Assembly: GCA_015061365.1 (NCBI GenBank)
Contig: SUWS01000023.1
Span: 1 to 39,160 of the forward strand
Direction of reading: 5' to 3'
DNA from: Lentimicrobiaceae bacterium
Lineage (GTDB): Bacteria > Bacteroidota > Bacteroidia > Bacteroidales > F082
DNA length: 39,160 nt
The notes under the pieces are model-generated. The model was not told where the DNA came from, did not search any database, and saw nothing but the letters and a program-made list of their open reading frames with translations. Shown piece after piece: positions 28,601 through 37,825 of the stretch (positions are counted from its first letter, which is position 1; the number at the start of each line of letters is the position of its first letter). Made by a program: the position numbers and the translations under genes.

Positions 28601-29149
28601 ATGACATTGGAACAATTGGCAAGACAGGGAAGAAGGACGGCATCGATGACTACGGCGGCTACAATAACATCGAAGACAAGCCAGATAAGAAAGGAAAGCA
28701 TCAAACAGGCTTTCTGCGATTTCGATAGCGTGAGATACAGATATGAATATGTCGACACCGTTGATGGCGTCAACTATTATGACGACTCCGGAGCATCATC
28801 AAATGAGGCTGCTTGGTTCTCGTTTGACAATCTGCGTCAGGATGTGATATGGATTACATATTCCGACAATGTAGACGCTGACGACCTTATGCCTCAGGTG
28901 AGAAAGTATGTGAAGGCGATAGTGTGCATAGGTAAAAATGCCGAGAAGTTCCATTACTTGTTTGACGATGTCGTCGGTGGTAAGATATATAAATGCTCTA
29001 ATATTACCGAAGCGGTAAAGCTGTCACATTCGTTGGCAAAAGATTGTAATAATGTGATGTTTACTCCTTCTGTCAAGGTGAGAGACAATTTCTCCTCATA
29101 TTCAGAAAGAGGCGATTATTTCAAACAATGTGTCCAATCTTTAAAATGA
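28601..29149 (+). CDS. murD: MurD remnant: C-terminal domain only, altered ligand motifs
   Basis: The 182-aa product occupies the murD slot between mraY and ftsW. From residue ~28 (IRKESIKQAFCDF) it follows the MurD C-terminal ligase domain through to ERGDYFKQCV at the end. A ~27-residue serine/threonine-rich leader replaces the whole N-terminal and central ATPase domains, about 270 residues. There is no GTNGKTT-type loop. The expected NDSKATN motif reads DDSGASS (lysine lost), the GGxDKG segment reads YSDNVDAD, and SPACASF reads TPSVKVR. MurD activity (addition of D-Glu) is therefore very unlikely. The ORF is nevertheless uninterrupted, 37 bp from mraY and 9 bp from ftsW. It may be a retained non-catalytic scaffold or a decaying gene; a full MurD is expected elsewhere. 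Confidence 0.8.
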   Translation: MTLEQLARQGRRTASMTTAATITSKTSQIRKESIKQAFCDFDSVRYRYEYVDTVDGVNYYDDSGASSNEAAWFSFDNLRQDVIWITYSDNVDADDLMPQVRKYVKAIVCIGKNAEKFHYLFDDVVGGKIYKCSNITEAVKLSHSLAKDCNNVMFTPSVKVRDNFSSYSERGDYFKQCVQSLK

Positions 29150-29158
29150 TAATGTAAG

Positions 29159-30358
29159 ATGAGATTGTTTAATAAGTTGTTTCAAGGTGATAGGGTGATA
29201 TGGATGGTCGCTCTTATGTTGGCGTTCATCTCGCTCTTAGCTGTATATAGTGCGACGGGTACATACGCTAATTCAAAATATGACGGTAATAATGCGTTTG
29301 TGCTGTTAAGTCACGCCGTAAGATTATCGCTCGGACTTGTTGTGCTTTATGCGATACATCTTGTCAAATATACTTATTACTCCCGGATCTTTCAATTGGC
29401 ATTCTGGGTGTCGATACCGTTATTGGTGTATACCATGTTTTTCGGTGCCGACCTTAATGACGCACAACGAGTGGTAAACCTCTTCGGTGTTTCATTTCAA
29501 AGTAGCGACTTGGCGAAGATCGCTCTCATAGGCTATCTTGCCAGAGAACTGACGATAAGACAAGACGATATCAAAGATTTTAAAAACGCCTTTGTGCCGC
29601 TGATGCTTCCGGTGCTCGTGGTGACGGGACTTATATTTCCGGAGAACTTCTCGACGGCAGCCATATTATTCGCCAGTTGCATGGTGCTCCTCTTCGTAGG
29701 AAGAATAAATTTCAAGTATCTGATGATTTTCTTTATGATAGCCTTGTTCGCGATGAGTATGTATATATTGATAGTGCTCAACGATAAGGATGGTGATAAC
29801 GGTCGTGTCGGGACATGGGAGAGACGTATCGAGAGTTTCTTCAGGTCGGACGAAGACCTCACCGATGAAGAGAGAGCCGAACTTGAGAACAAAGAGGACT
29901 TCCAGGAGATACAGGCTAAGATAGCTATCGCGGGTGGAGGACTTTGGGGTAAGATGCCTGGAAATAGTACGCAACGTAATTTCCTGCCGCATCCTTATTC
30001 CGACTTTATCTTCGCTATCATCGTTGAGGAATACGGACTTATAGGAGGTGCCTTCGTGGTGTTACTATATCTTATATTGTTCTTCAGGGCGATTAAGATA
30101 ACGACGGAGATACCGCAATCGTTCGGCGGTTTCCTCGCGTTCGGCTTGTCGTTCATGTTGGTGATGCAGGCTATGATTAATATGGGCGTCGCAGTAGGTA
30201 TCCTGCCTGTCACGGGACAACCGCTCCCGTTGGTAAGTATGGGAGGAACGTCGCTGATGTTTACAGGATGCGCATTCGGAATGATATTGAGTGTTTCAAA
30301 AGAAGTTAAAAATAAATCAAAAAGAAATGAACCAGAAACAACCGAAGATAATAATTAG
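29159..30358 (+). CDS. ftsW: Septal peptidoglycan glycosyltransferase FtsW
   Basis: FtsW is the SEDS-family glycan polymerase that partners FtsI at the septum. The 399-aa protein is hydrophobic with about ten membrane helices. It contains LLAVYSATG near the N-terminus, the NFSTA segment (family motif with catalytic-loop context), a large charged extracellular loop (about 215-250) and the SEDS signature TGQPLPLVSMGGTS near the C-terminus. It starts 9 bp after the murD-like ORF and overlaps murG by 32 bp. Confidence 0.95.
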   Translation: MRLFNKLFQGDRVIWMVALMLAFISLLAVYSATGTYANSKYDGNNAFVLLSHAVRLSLGLVVLYAIHLVKYTYYSRIFQLAFWVSIPLLVYTMFFGADLNDAQRVVNLFGVSFQSSDLAKIALIGYLARELTIRQDDIKDFKNAFVPLMLPVLVVTGLIFPENFSTAAILFASCMVLLFVGRINFKYLMIFFMIALFAMSMYILIVLNDKDGDNGRVGTWERRIESFFRSDEDLTDEERAELENKEDFQEIQAKIAIAGGGLWGKMPGNSTQRNFLPHPYSDFIFAIIVEEYGLIGGAFVVLLYLILFFRAIKITTEIPQSFGGFLAFGLSFMLVMQAMINMGVAVGILPVTGQPLPLVSMGGTSLMFTGCAFGMILSVSKEVKNKSKRNEPETTEDNN

Positions 30359-31442
30359 CGGCGGTGGAACAGGAGGTCATATCTTCCCCGCTATAGCAAT
30401 AGCCGACGCTCTGAAGAGACGTTATCCTCATGCGGAGATACTCTTCATCGGTGCGAAAAACAGAATGGAAATGGATAGGGTGCCTAAGGCTGGTTATCCT
30501 ATCGAAGGATTGTGGATCAGCGGATTCAAACGTGAGTTCTCACTCGATAACCTCAGCTTCCCGTTCAAACTTATCAGCAGCATGGTTAAAGCCAAGAGAA
30601 TCATCAAGAGGTTTAAACCAGATGTAGTGATAGGCGTCGGCGGTTTCGCCAGCGGCCCGACCATGAAAACAGCGGCGTCGTTGCGAATCCCAATCGTGAT
30701 ACAGGAACAGAACTCATATCCAGGAATAACAAATAAAATTGTAGCTAATAAGGCGACTAAGATCTGTGTTGCGTACGACAATATGGATAAATGGTTCCCG
30801 GCTGATAGAATAGTCCTTACCGGTAACCCGCTAAGAAATAATATAAAACCTCTTGACGACAAAAAAGACGAAAGCCTCAGATTCTTTAACCTCGATCCAG
30901 AGAAGAAAACTATTCTCCTCGTGGGTGGTAGCCAGGGCGCTCTCGGAATCAATAAAGGAATCTCCGCTCAGATAGAGACTTTTAAGGATAACGATTACCA
31001 GATGATCTGGCAGACCGGCAAGTTCTATTATGAACAGGCTGTTGAAGAGGTGAAGAGACACGGACTTGGTGACAGGATAAAATGCACGGTGTTCATCGAA
31101 AGGATGGACTTGGCGTATGCAGCTGCCGATGTCGTGATTTCTCGTGCAGGAGCGATGTCGATATCCGAACTTTCACTGTTGCATAAGGCTGTGGTTTTCG
31201 TACCGTTGCCGACTGCCGCTGAAGATCATCAGACTAAAAACGCAATGCGGTTGGTGGAAGCCGACGCGGCTCTTATGGTGAAAAATGACGAGACTCAGAA
31301 AGAACTGCTACCTGTCGTATTCGCTCTTATGGAGAATGAAGATAAGATGAAGGAGATGAGAAACAAGATAGAATACTTCGCCAAACCTGATGCAGCAGAA
31401 GATATAGTAGATCAAATAGAAATAATTCTTAATAATAATTAA
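30327..31442 (+). CDS. murG: Lipid II synthase MurG (GlcNAc transferase)
   Basis: MurG is a GT28 enzyme that adds GlcNAc to lipid I on the cytoplasmic face of the inner membrane. The 371-aa product starts MNQKQPKIIISGGGTGGHIFPA, with the G-loop GGGTGGH (12-18). It has a second glycine loop LVGGSQGALGIN and the UDP-GlcNAc region ISRAGAMSISELSLL followed by LPTAAEDHQTKNA. A longer reading from 30291 is open, but 30327 gives the normal MurG N-terminus with little extra sequence. The start lies inside the end of ftsW. Confidence 0.96.
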   Translation: MNQKQPKIIISGGGTGGHIFPAIAIADALKRRYPHAEILFIGAKNRMEMDRVPKAGYPIEGLWISGFKREFSLDNLSFPFKLISSMVKAKRIIKRFKPDVVIGVGGFASGPTMKTAASLRIPIVIQEQNSYPGITNKIVANKATKICVAYDNMDKWFPADRIVLTGNPLRNNIKPLDDKKDESLRFFNLDPEKKTILLVGGSQGALGINKGISAQIETFKDNDYQMIWQTGKFYYEQAVEEVKRHGLGDRIKCTVFIERMDLAYAAADVVISRAGAMSISELSLLHKAVVFVPLPTAAEDHQTKNAMRLVEADAALMVKNDETQKELLPVVFALMENEDKMKEMRNKIEYFAKPDAAEDIVDQIEIILNNN

Positions 31443-31453
31443 TATCTGACATA

Positions 31454-32797
31454 ATGAATAAGACGAGTAATATCTATTTTCTTGGAATCGGCGGCATTGG
31501 CATGAGCGCATTGGCCCGATATTTCCATAAAAAAGGAAATATAGTCTCAGGTTATGACAAAACACCGTCGCCTCTTACTGCGAAATTGGAGGAGGAAGGG
31601 ATTCTTATTCATTATGAAGATAACCCTGAACTCATACCGGATAATGTAGATCTCGTGATACTTACGCCGGCAATACCGAGAGATTCGTTGGAACTTGAAT
31701 TCCTACGAAATAAAAATGTCAGGATAATAAAACGTGCCGAGGTGCTCGGTGAAATATCGCGTCATTGTAAAAGCGTAGCCGTTGGCGGAACTCACGGTAA
31801 GACGACGGTGACAGCGTTGACGACACATCTTCTTAATTTCGCTGGTAAGAGAATGTCGGCATTCGTAGGTGGTATCGCTAAGAATATCAACAGTAATGTT
31901 ATAATAGGTGATGAGAATGACGAGATCGTGGTGATGGAAGCTGATGAATTCGACCGCTCATTTCTCCAACTGACACCTTATATAAGCATAGTGACATCAA
32001 TAGATGCCGACCATCTCGATATTTACGGAGACGAACAGCAACTCGTCGAGGCGTTCTGTCAGTTCGCTGATAAAACAATGGATGACGGCGTGGTGATTCA
32101 TAGCGAATATGTAGAGCTTAAGACCGAGCGTAAAAGTCTTACATACGGATTCGATGACGCGGACGTGTTGGCTAAAGACGTAAGGATTGAAGATTCTTTG
32201 ACAAAATTCTCTGTCGTCACCAAAGAAGGATTATGCTTAGGCGATTACGAGATGCAACTCTATGGCCGTCATAACGTGATGAATGCTTTGGCGGCAATAA
32301 CGGCTTGTATGCGATTGTCTGTGAATCTGTCGGTGATAAGAGAAGGACTTGCTACGTTTAAAGGAGTTCAACGTCGTTTCGATATAAGATATAAAGACGA
32401 TAAGGTTTGCTATATCGACGATTATGCGCATCATCCGGAAGAGATTCTCGCTACATTGAAAGCTGTGCGTAACCTGTTCCCTGATAAGGAACTGACCTTG
32501 GTGTTCCAACCGCATCTCTATACCAGAACGCGCGATTTCATGAATGAATTTGCCGAGACATTATCGCTCGCCGACAGACTTCTTCTCATGGAGATATATC
32601 CAGCTCGCGAAAAAGCGATACCGGGAATTACGTCATCGGCATTGCTCGAAAAAATTATGTGTAAAGAAAAACAGATCTGTCAGAAAGAAGAACTCCTTGA
32701 TGTCTTAAAAAATATTAAGCCAGAACTTATCGTCACAATGGGAGCTGGCGACATCGACAGATTCGTACCTCAAATCGAAACATTATTGAAATCATGA
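31454..32797 (+). CDS. murC: UDP-N-acetylmuramate--L-alanine ligase MurC
   Basis: MurC adds L-Ala to UDP-MurNAc, the first stem-peptide step. The 447-aa protein has the N-terminal GIGGIGMSALA nucleotide motif (11-21), the ATP loop GGTHGKTT (111-118), EADEFDRSF, the DYAHHPEEI motif and VFQPHLYTRTRDF in the C-terminal domain. All three Mur-ligase domains are complete. It lies 11 bp after murG and overlaps ftsQ by 4 bp. Confidence 0.96.
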   Translation: MNKTSNIYFLGIGGIGMSALARYFHKKGNIVSGYDKTPSPLTAKLEEEGILIHYEDNPELIPDNVDLVILTPAIPRDSLELEFLRNKNVRIIKRAEVLGEISRHCKSVAVGGTHGKTTVTALTTHLLNFAGKRMSAFVGGIAKNINSNVIIGDENDEIVVMEADEFDRSFLQLTPYISIVTSIDADHLDIYGDEQQLVEAFCQFADKTMDDGVVIHSEYVELKTERKSLTYGFDDADVLAKDVRIEDSLTKFSVVTKEGLCLGDYEMQLYGRHNVMNALAAITACMRLSVNLSVIREGLATFKGVQRRFDIRYKDDKVCYIDDYAHHPEEILATLKAVRNLFPDKELTLVFQPHLYTRTRDFMNEFAETLSLADRLLLMEIYPAREKAIPGITSSALLEKIMCKEKQICQKEELLDVLKNIKPELIVTMGAGDIDRFVPQIETLLKS

Positions 32798-33576
32798 AGA
32801 AGATTCTTAACATATTATTGCTCACATTGACACTCTCCGCCATGGTCGCATTAGGAGTGTATTTCGCATACGATTATTTTCATGATAATCTTAAAGGTCT
32901 GAACCTGACAATAAAAAGAAATGTAGATAAAGGCTTCATAGATTACGAAGAGACGTATGATGTAGTGATGAATATTTGTGATACGGCTAATAATACCCAA
33001 ATCAATACAATACCTCTTGACTCTGTCGTTACGACCTTAAACGCGATTCCGTGGGTCGTCGGCGTGGAAGCGAATATAAATCTCCAGACTTATATGGATG
33101 TTGAGATTGTGGAGTGCGAGCCGATAGTGCGTATATACAATAAAAGCGGTAAGTCGGTTTATTTAGATGAGGAAGGTAATATCTTCCCGACGAGACAAAA
33201 TTATACGCCGCATCTTTTGGTAGGAAGCGGTAACGTAAATTTCTCCGTCAATGACCTCGGTAATGTCAATGACTCCATCTATAGAGAGACGGAACTCCCT
33301 GATCTTTTTAAGGTGATGAAGGAAATCGTAAAGGATGAATATGCAAGTAAACGTGTAAGACAAGTGTTTGTCGACAAAAAGAAAAATTATATTTTTTCCT
33401 TGAATAGCACGGATATTATTGTTATCTTTGGCGATGTTAATAATATTAAAGAAAAATTGTCTAAGATGCGGCATTTTTTTGATAAAATGCAAGGCAATCC
33501 GGAATTAGACAATTATAAAGAAATTAACTTAAATTATTTTAACCAAGTAGTTTGTACCAAAAAAAATAAGAAATAA
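32794..33576 (+). CDS. ftsQ: Cell-division protein FtsQ
   Basis: FtsQ is a bitopic divisome protein that connects early and late division proteins. The 260-aa product has one N-terminal membrane helix (about 4-26), then a periplasmic part with a weak POTRA-like pattern (LNAIPWVVGVEANINL) and the FtsQ-typical YLDEEGNIFP segment. The sequence is diverged, as in other Bacteroidota, so the assignment rests on this segment, topology and position between murC and ftsA (2-bp gap). Confidence 0.85.
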   Translation: MKKILNILLLTLTLSAMVALGVYFAYDYFHDNLKGLNLTIKRNVDKGFIDYEETYDVVMNICDTANNTQINTIPLDSVVTTLNAIPWVVGVEANINLQTYMDVEIVECEPIVRIYNKSGKSVYLDEEGNIFPTRQNYTPHLLVGSGNVNFSVNDLGNVNDSIYRETELPDLFKVMKEIVKDEYASKRVRQVFVDKKKNYIFSLNSTDIIVIFGDVNNIKEKLSKMRHFFDKMQGNPELDNYKEINLNYFNQVVCTKKNKK

Positions 33577-33578
33577 AA

Positions 33579-34952
33579 ATGAGTGATCCTGTTTATATAG
33601 TCGGACTTGATATCGGAACTACAAAAATTGCCTGTATAGTAGGCGAGAAGATGCCCAACGGCAAAATAGAAATCCGTGGATACGGAAAGACGGAATCAAC
33701 TGGTGTGAAAAGAGGCATGGTTGTTAACATCGAAGAGACTGTCGATGCGATTAGGAATGCCGTTGCGCAAGCGTCCGAACAATCTAAGGTAGATATTAAG
33801 AGTGTTAACGTAGGTATTGCAGGTCATCATATTAAAAGCCTTCAGCATAGAGGGACTTTGATTCGTGAGAACGCCGACCTCGAGATTTCCGACCAGGAAC
33901 TTGATAAGCTACGCCTCGATATGTTCAAGATCCGCACTGCTCCTGGAGAAGAGATCGTCAATGTCATACCTCAGGAATATTATGTGGATGGAGAACCAGT
34001 AGGCAGCCGTCGCCCGAAAGGAATGCTCGGTAATAAGTTGGAAGCTAACTTCCATGTTATTGTAGGACAGACCTCCGCCGTTAAGAATATCTGCAAATGT
34101 ATAGAACACGCAGGTCTCGAGATGGAGAACATGATATTGGAACCAATAGCGTCGGCAGCATCGGTGCTCGGCGAGGACGAAAAGGAAGCTGGCGTTGCTA
34201 TAGTCGACATCGGCGGTGGTACAACAGATATCGCTGTGTTCTATGATTCAATAATTTATCATACGGCTGTCATACCTCTCGGTGGTAATATAATAACAGA
34301 AGACATCCGTCAGGGCTGCTCGATCATAAGAAAACACGCCGAAGAGATCAAGGTTAAATTCGGTTCCGCTGTGGCAAGCGAAAACAGCGACGATGAAGTG
34401 GTCTCGATACCAGGTATCAGAGGTCGCGACCCTAAGGAAATATCATTCAAAAATTTGGCAGGTATAATACAAGCTCGTCTCGAAGAGATATTCGACTTCG
34501 TGAACTCCGAGATACAAAAAGTCAACGCCGAAAATAAACTTATCGCGGGAATAGTGCTTACTGGTGGAGGCTCGATGATGAAACATATACGCCAACTCGC
34601 CGAGTTCAAGACGGGTATGGAGGTGCGTCTCGGCTATCCTAATGAATATCTGTCTAATGAAACTTCAGAAGATCTCGCCTGCCCGATGTATTCTACAGGT
34701 ATAGGACTCGTGATTGAAGGTATAGCAAAATATGAAAACGACAAACTTAGAGGCAAACTGTCAGATACCGCTAAGAATGAAAGACGTGTAAAACAAGAAG
34801 AACTCATAATAGAAGAACCTGAACAGCATCAAGTGACTGAAAAACCTAAAGTTAAAGAACCTAAAGAAAACAGAGATCTTTTAAAAGGAATAGTGACGAC
34901 ATTTTCGAAATTCTTTAAATCGGAAAACTTAGATAAAGACATAACAGAATAA
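33579..34952 (+). CDS. ftsA: Cell-division protein FtsA
   Basis: FtsA is an actin-like ATPase that ties FtsZ filaments to the membrane. The 457-aa protein shows VGLDIGTTKIACIVGE (phosphate 1), the SHS2/1C region with NVGIAGHHIKS, the phosphate-2 motif VDIGGGTTDIAVF and the adenosine motif GIVLTGGGSMM. After a charged linker, an amphipathic C-terminal helix (about 434-447, LLKGIVTTFSKFF) is the expected membrane-targeting sequence. It starts 2 bp after ftsQ and ends 14 bp before ftsZ. Confidence 0.96.
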   Translation: MSDPVYIVGLDIGTTKIACIVGEKMPNGKIEIRGYGKTESTGVKRGMVVNIEETVDAIRNAVAQASEQSKVDIKSVNVGIAGHHIKSLQHRGTLIRENADLEISDQELDKLRLDMFKIRTAPGEEIVNVIPQEYYVDGEPVGSRRPKGMLGNKLEANFHVIVGQTSAVKNICKCIEHAGLEMENMILEPIASAASVLGEDEKEAGVAIVDIGGGTTDIAVFYDSIIYHTAVIPLGGNIITEDIRQGCSIIRKHAEEIKVKFGSAVASENSDDEVVSIPGIRGRDPKEISFKNLAGIIQARLEEIFDFVNSEIQKVNAENKLIAGIVLTGGGSMMKHIRQLAEFKTGMEVRLGYPNEYLSNETSEDLACPMYSTGIGLVIEGIAKYENDKLRGKLSDTAKNERRVKQEELIIEEPEQHQVTEKPKVKEPKENRDLLKGIVTTFSKFFKSENLDKDITE

Positions 34953-34966
34953 ATAAAAACACTGAC

Positions 34967-36604
34967 ATGACAGATTTGATTAAATTCGACCCTATGGAAG
35001 AAATGCCTAACATTATTAAAGTTATAGGTGTTGGCGGCGGTGGCAGTAATGCGGTTACTCATATGTTTACCGAAGGTATTCAGGGTGTCGATTTTATACT
35101 TTGTAATACAGACCACCAGGCATTGGTGAAAAGTCCTGTCGCTATGAAGGTACATCTCGGTAAACGACTTCTCGGCGCAGGTAACATGCCTGAGGTAGGT
35201 CGCCAGGCAGCTATGGAAACTACCGATGAATTGACGGAACTGTTGAGCAAAGATACCAAAATGGTGTTCGTGACAGCAGGTATGGGCGGCGGTACAGGAA
35301 CCGGAGCGGCTCCCGTAGTGGCTTCAATAGCAAAAGAACTCGGTATCCTTACCGTCGGAATAGTGACCCTTCCTTTTAGCTTCGAAGGTAAACGTCGTCA
35401 GCAGCAAGCTATGGATGGAATAAACGAACTCCGTAAACATGTCGACTCTCTCCTCGTCATAAGTAACGATAAACTGCGTCAGGAACACGGTGATATGAAA
35501 CTCGCTCAAGCATTTAAAAAAGCCGACGACGTGCTCAAGACAGCAGCAAAGGGTATTGCCGAAATCATCACAGTGACAGGTTATGTCAACGTCGACTTCC
35601 AAGATGTCAATACTGTGATGCGTAACAGCGGTAAGGCTATTATGGGCTCAGGCTATGCAGAAGGCGACGGAAGAGCAAGAAAAGCGGTTGAGGATGCGGT
35701 ACACTCACCGCTGCTCGATGACTCCGACATCCGCGGCGCAAAAAATATCCTTATATATATTACCTCAGGAACCGATGAGGTCTCTCTTGACGAAGTGACG
35801 GAAATAACGGAATATGTACAAGAAGCGACAGGAAACTGCTCCGAAGTTATATGGGGAAATGGTGAAGATATGACTTTGGGTAATGGCCTTAACGTAACGC
35901 TCATAGCAACAGGCTTCGACCACGACGCTTACGAATATCGTGGAGAAGACACTCAGATGAAAAAGGTACACCAGGCTTTTGAAGATGCTGTCGGAACAAA
36001 GAACGATAAAGAAAACACAAGACATGTAGCACCACAGCCTCAACCGGAACCTCAACCCGAACAGATCTCTGTGATAAATAGAAAAACAGAAGAAGAGAAA
36101 CCTGCCGAGGATAAAGAAAATAAAAAGATTCACACACTCTATAATGTGGAAGTTTCAAACACTGAAACGGAAGACGATTATAGACCACAACATAATGACG
36201 GAATAACAACTCATCGTGTAGAAACTGAAAGAAAAATAGATACGGCAACACAGACTTCAAGAGTATATCATAATCCGTTCAATAATAATGACGATGATGA
36301 AGATTTAGGCGGTGTCAAGACTTACGTGAGAGATGCCGCTGATACGCAGACAATAGTGAAGCATGAAGTAAAAAAAGATCAGCAGAATCAGCTGTCGCAA
36401 AAGGAAATACTTCGTCGTCAAAGACTGACATCGTTAAATAATTTTACAATGTCGGATATTGAACGTCTCGAAAGTCAACCTGCATATATGCGTAGAGGAG
36501 TGAGCGTCAATGACGATAATGAACAGGAATTGTCAACGTATTCTTTCAATAAAGGTAAAGGCATTAGCGAAAATAATTCTTTCCTGCACGATAACGTGGA
36601 TTGA
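34967..36604 (+). CDS. ftsZ: Cell-division GTPase FtsZ
   Basis: FtsZ is the tubulin homologue that forms the Z ring. The 545-aa protein has GVGGGGSNAV near the N-terminus, the tubulin signature GGGTGTG (107-113), a synergy-loop region with NVDFQDVNTVM, and a complete globular core to about residue 330. A long charged Gln/Glu/Asp-rich linker (about 340-490) makes it longer than the ~380-aa E. coli protein. It ends with the conserved tail peptide QPAYMRRGV (504-512), which binds FtsA and other partners. It is the last gene of the cluster. Confidence 0.97.
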   Translation: MTDLIKFDPMEEMPNIIKVIGVGGGGSNAVTHMFTEGIQGVDFILCNTDHQALVKSPVAMKVHLGKRLLGAGNMPEVGRQAAMETTDELTELLSKDTKMVFVTAGMGGGTGTGAAPVVASIAKELGILTVGIVTLPFSFEGKRRQQQAMDGINELRKHVDSLLVISNDKLRQEHGDMKLAQAFKKADDVLKTAAKGIAEIITVTGYVNVDFQDVNTVMRNSGKAIMGSGYAEGDGRARKAVEDAVHSPLLDDSDIRGAKNILIYITSGTDEVSLDEVTEITEYVQEATGNCSEVIWGNGEDMTLGNGLNVTLIATGFDHDAYEYRGEDTQMKKVHQAFEDAVGTKNDKENTRHVAPQPQPEPQPEQISVINRKTEEEKPAEDKENKKIHTLYNVEVSNTETEDDYRPQHNDGITTHRVETERKIDTATQTSRVYHNPFNNNDDDEDLGGVKTYVRDAADTQTIVKHEVKKDQQNQLSQKEILRRQRLTSLNNFTMSDIERLESQPAYMRRGVSVNDDNEQELSTYSFNKGKGISENNSFLHDNVD

Positions 36605-36630
36605 CCTTGTTTTAATTCTGAAAAGTAAGT

Positions 36631-36684
36631 AAGACGTATCAATTACACCAAGATAATAAACTATGTGTAATTGATACGTTTTTT
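36631..36684 (+). terminator. Strong rho-independent terminator after ftsZ
   Basis: A perfect 15-bp stem (ACGTATCAATTACAC at 36634-36648, GTGTAATTGATACGT at 36665-36679), extendable by wobble and A-T pairs, has a 16-nt loop and runs into six Ts. It closes the dcw operon 30 bp after ftsZ. Confidence 0.93.
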
Positions 36685-36731
36685 ATTAAACATTTGTTAA
36701 TGATTGTTGTTTTATGTTAAAAACAATTAAC

Positions 36732-37802
36732 ATGAAAACAACGATATTATCAATAGCTCCGGAATTGTATTCAACCAAAATCGCTATAAGTGAAAATGAG
36801 AAAATTATCTATGAATCAAAGATAATCCATGCTCCCGACGAACTTATCTTATGTGAAAATACTATGGAACAGATGCCGCTGCGTCGCGACGCTATCATGT
36901 CTCATCTTAGAAAAGATAATGTCGACATCAAATCCATACAATATATTACTGCTGAAGGTGGCTTGCTAAGACCTTGTAAATCTGGTGTCTACACAATTGA
37001 TAAGAAAATGGTCGGTGACCTGATAGAAGGTATCGCCGGTGATGATGTCATTAATTTGGGAGGACTTCTCGCCTTTACGATAGCGAATAACTTAGGAATT
37101 AGATCTTTGGTTGTTGACCCGCTTTCTGTTGATGAACGTTCTGAATTGGCGGCATTCTCTCCTCATATCTCACTTAAGAAAAAATCGCTGTTTCATGTCA
37201 TGATTCATAAATATCTCTCAAGAAAATACGCTGAATCTCTTAATAAAAATTATGAAGATCTCAATCTGATATTCTGTCATGTCAGCGAAAGGTCAGTCTC
37301 CGTAGCAGCTCATAAGAAAGGTGAAGTAGTCGATGTCAATCAGGAATTTATGGGATGCGGACCGATGGGATTATGTGAGACAGGAACGTTGCCGTCTTCC
37401 GACATAGTAGATATGATATACAAGAAATGTTATTCTAAAAACGAAATCTTAAATCTTATTAATAAAGGTGCGGCGATGTCTTATTTAGGAACAGATTCTT
37501 TTGACGAAATAGCGGCGCATTATAAAGATAACAACAAGAAAACTAAAGCGTTCTTAGAAGCGATGGCTTACCAGATAGCTAAGGAAATAGCATCACATTA
37601 TATAACATTAGAAGGTAAAATAGACGCTATAATTTTGTCGGGAAAAATATTCTCACTCAATCGATTTTTTAAGTATCTTTCCAAACGAATTGAAAGTCTC
37701 GCTAAGATAGAGTGCTATCCTAATGATTATACTTTTGAAGCGATGATTTACAATGTTTTACAAGTCGTTAGAGGTAAGATTGAACTTGGAAATTATAATT
37801 GA
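36732..37802 (+). CDS. Butyrate kinase family protein, active site lost (probable pseudokinase)
   Basis: The 356-aa protein aligns over its full length with butyrate kinase (Buk, acetate-kinase-like ASKHA fold). Shared segments include HAPDEL, GGLLRP, VVDPLSVDE, KSLFHV, YEDLNLI, AAHKKGEVVDVN, AYLGT-like SYLGTD and EAMAYQIAKEIA. Catalytic loops are changed: NPGSxSTK reads APELYSTK (9-16), SRGG reads AEGG (74-77), HMGGG reads HVSER (183-187), PERSGTLP reads LCETGTLP (214-221) and LTGG reads LSGK. Both arginines expected to bind phosphate are now Glu (E75, E216). Phosphotransfer is therefore doubtful. No phosphotransbutyrylase gene is adjacent. An in-frame ATG at 36714 exists, but 36732 gives the family-like MKTTILSI start. 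Confidence 0.8.
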   Translation: MKTTILSIAPELYSTKIAISENEKIIYESKIIHAPDELILCENTMEQMPLRRDAIMSHLRKDNVDIKSIQYITAEGGLLRPCKSGVYTIDKKMVGDLIEGIAGDDVINLGGLLAFTIANNLGIRSLVVDPLSVDERSELAAFSPHISLKKKSLFHVMIHKYLSRKYAESLNKNYEDLNLIFCHVSERSVSVAAHKKGEVVDVNQEFMGCGPMGLCETGTLPSSDIVDMIYKKCYSKNEILNLINKGAAMSYLGTDSFDEIAAHYKDNNKKTKAFLEAMAYQIAKEIASHYITLEGKIDAIILSGKIFSLNRFFKYLSKRIESLAKIECYPNDYTFEAMIYNVLQVVRGKIELGNYN

Positions 37803-37825
37803 GGTAAAATTATTTTTATAAAAAT

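Noticed and set aside
28563..28601. A frameshifted murD whose N-terminal half might be hidden upstream
   Set aside because: Only 37 bp separate mraY and the murD-like ORF, so there is no room for the missing ~270 residues in any frame.
36714..36731. Upstream ATG of the butyrate-kinase-like gene as the start
   Set aside because: It adds six residues (MLKTIN) with no family counterpart; the ATG at 36732 aligns with the normal N-terminal strand.
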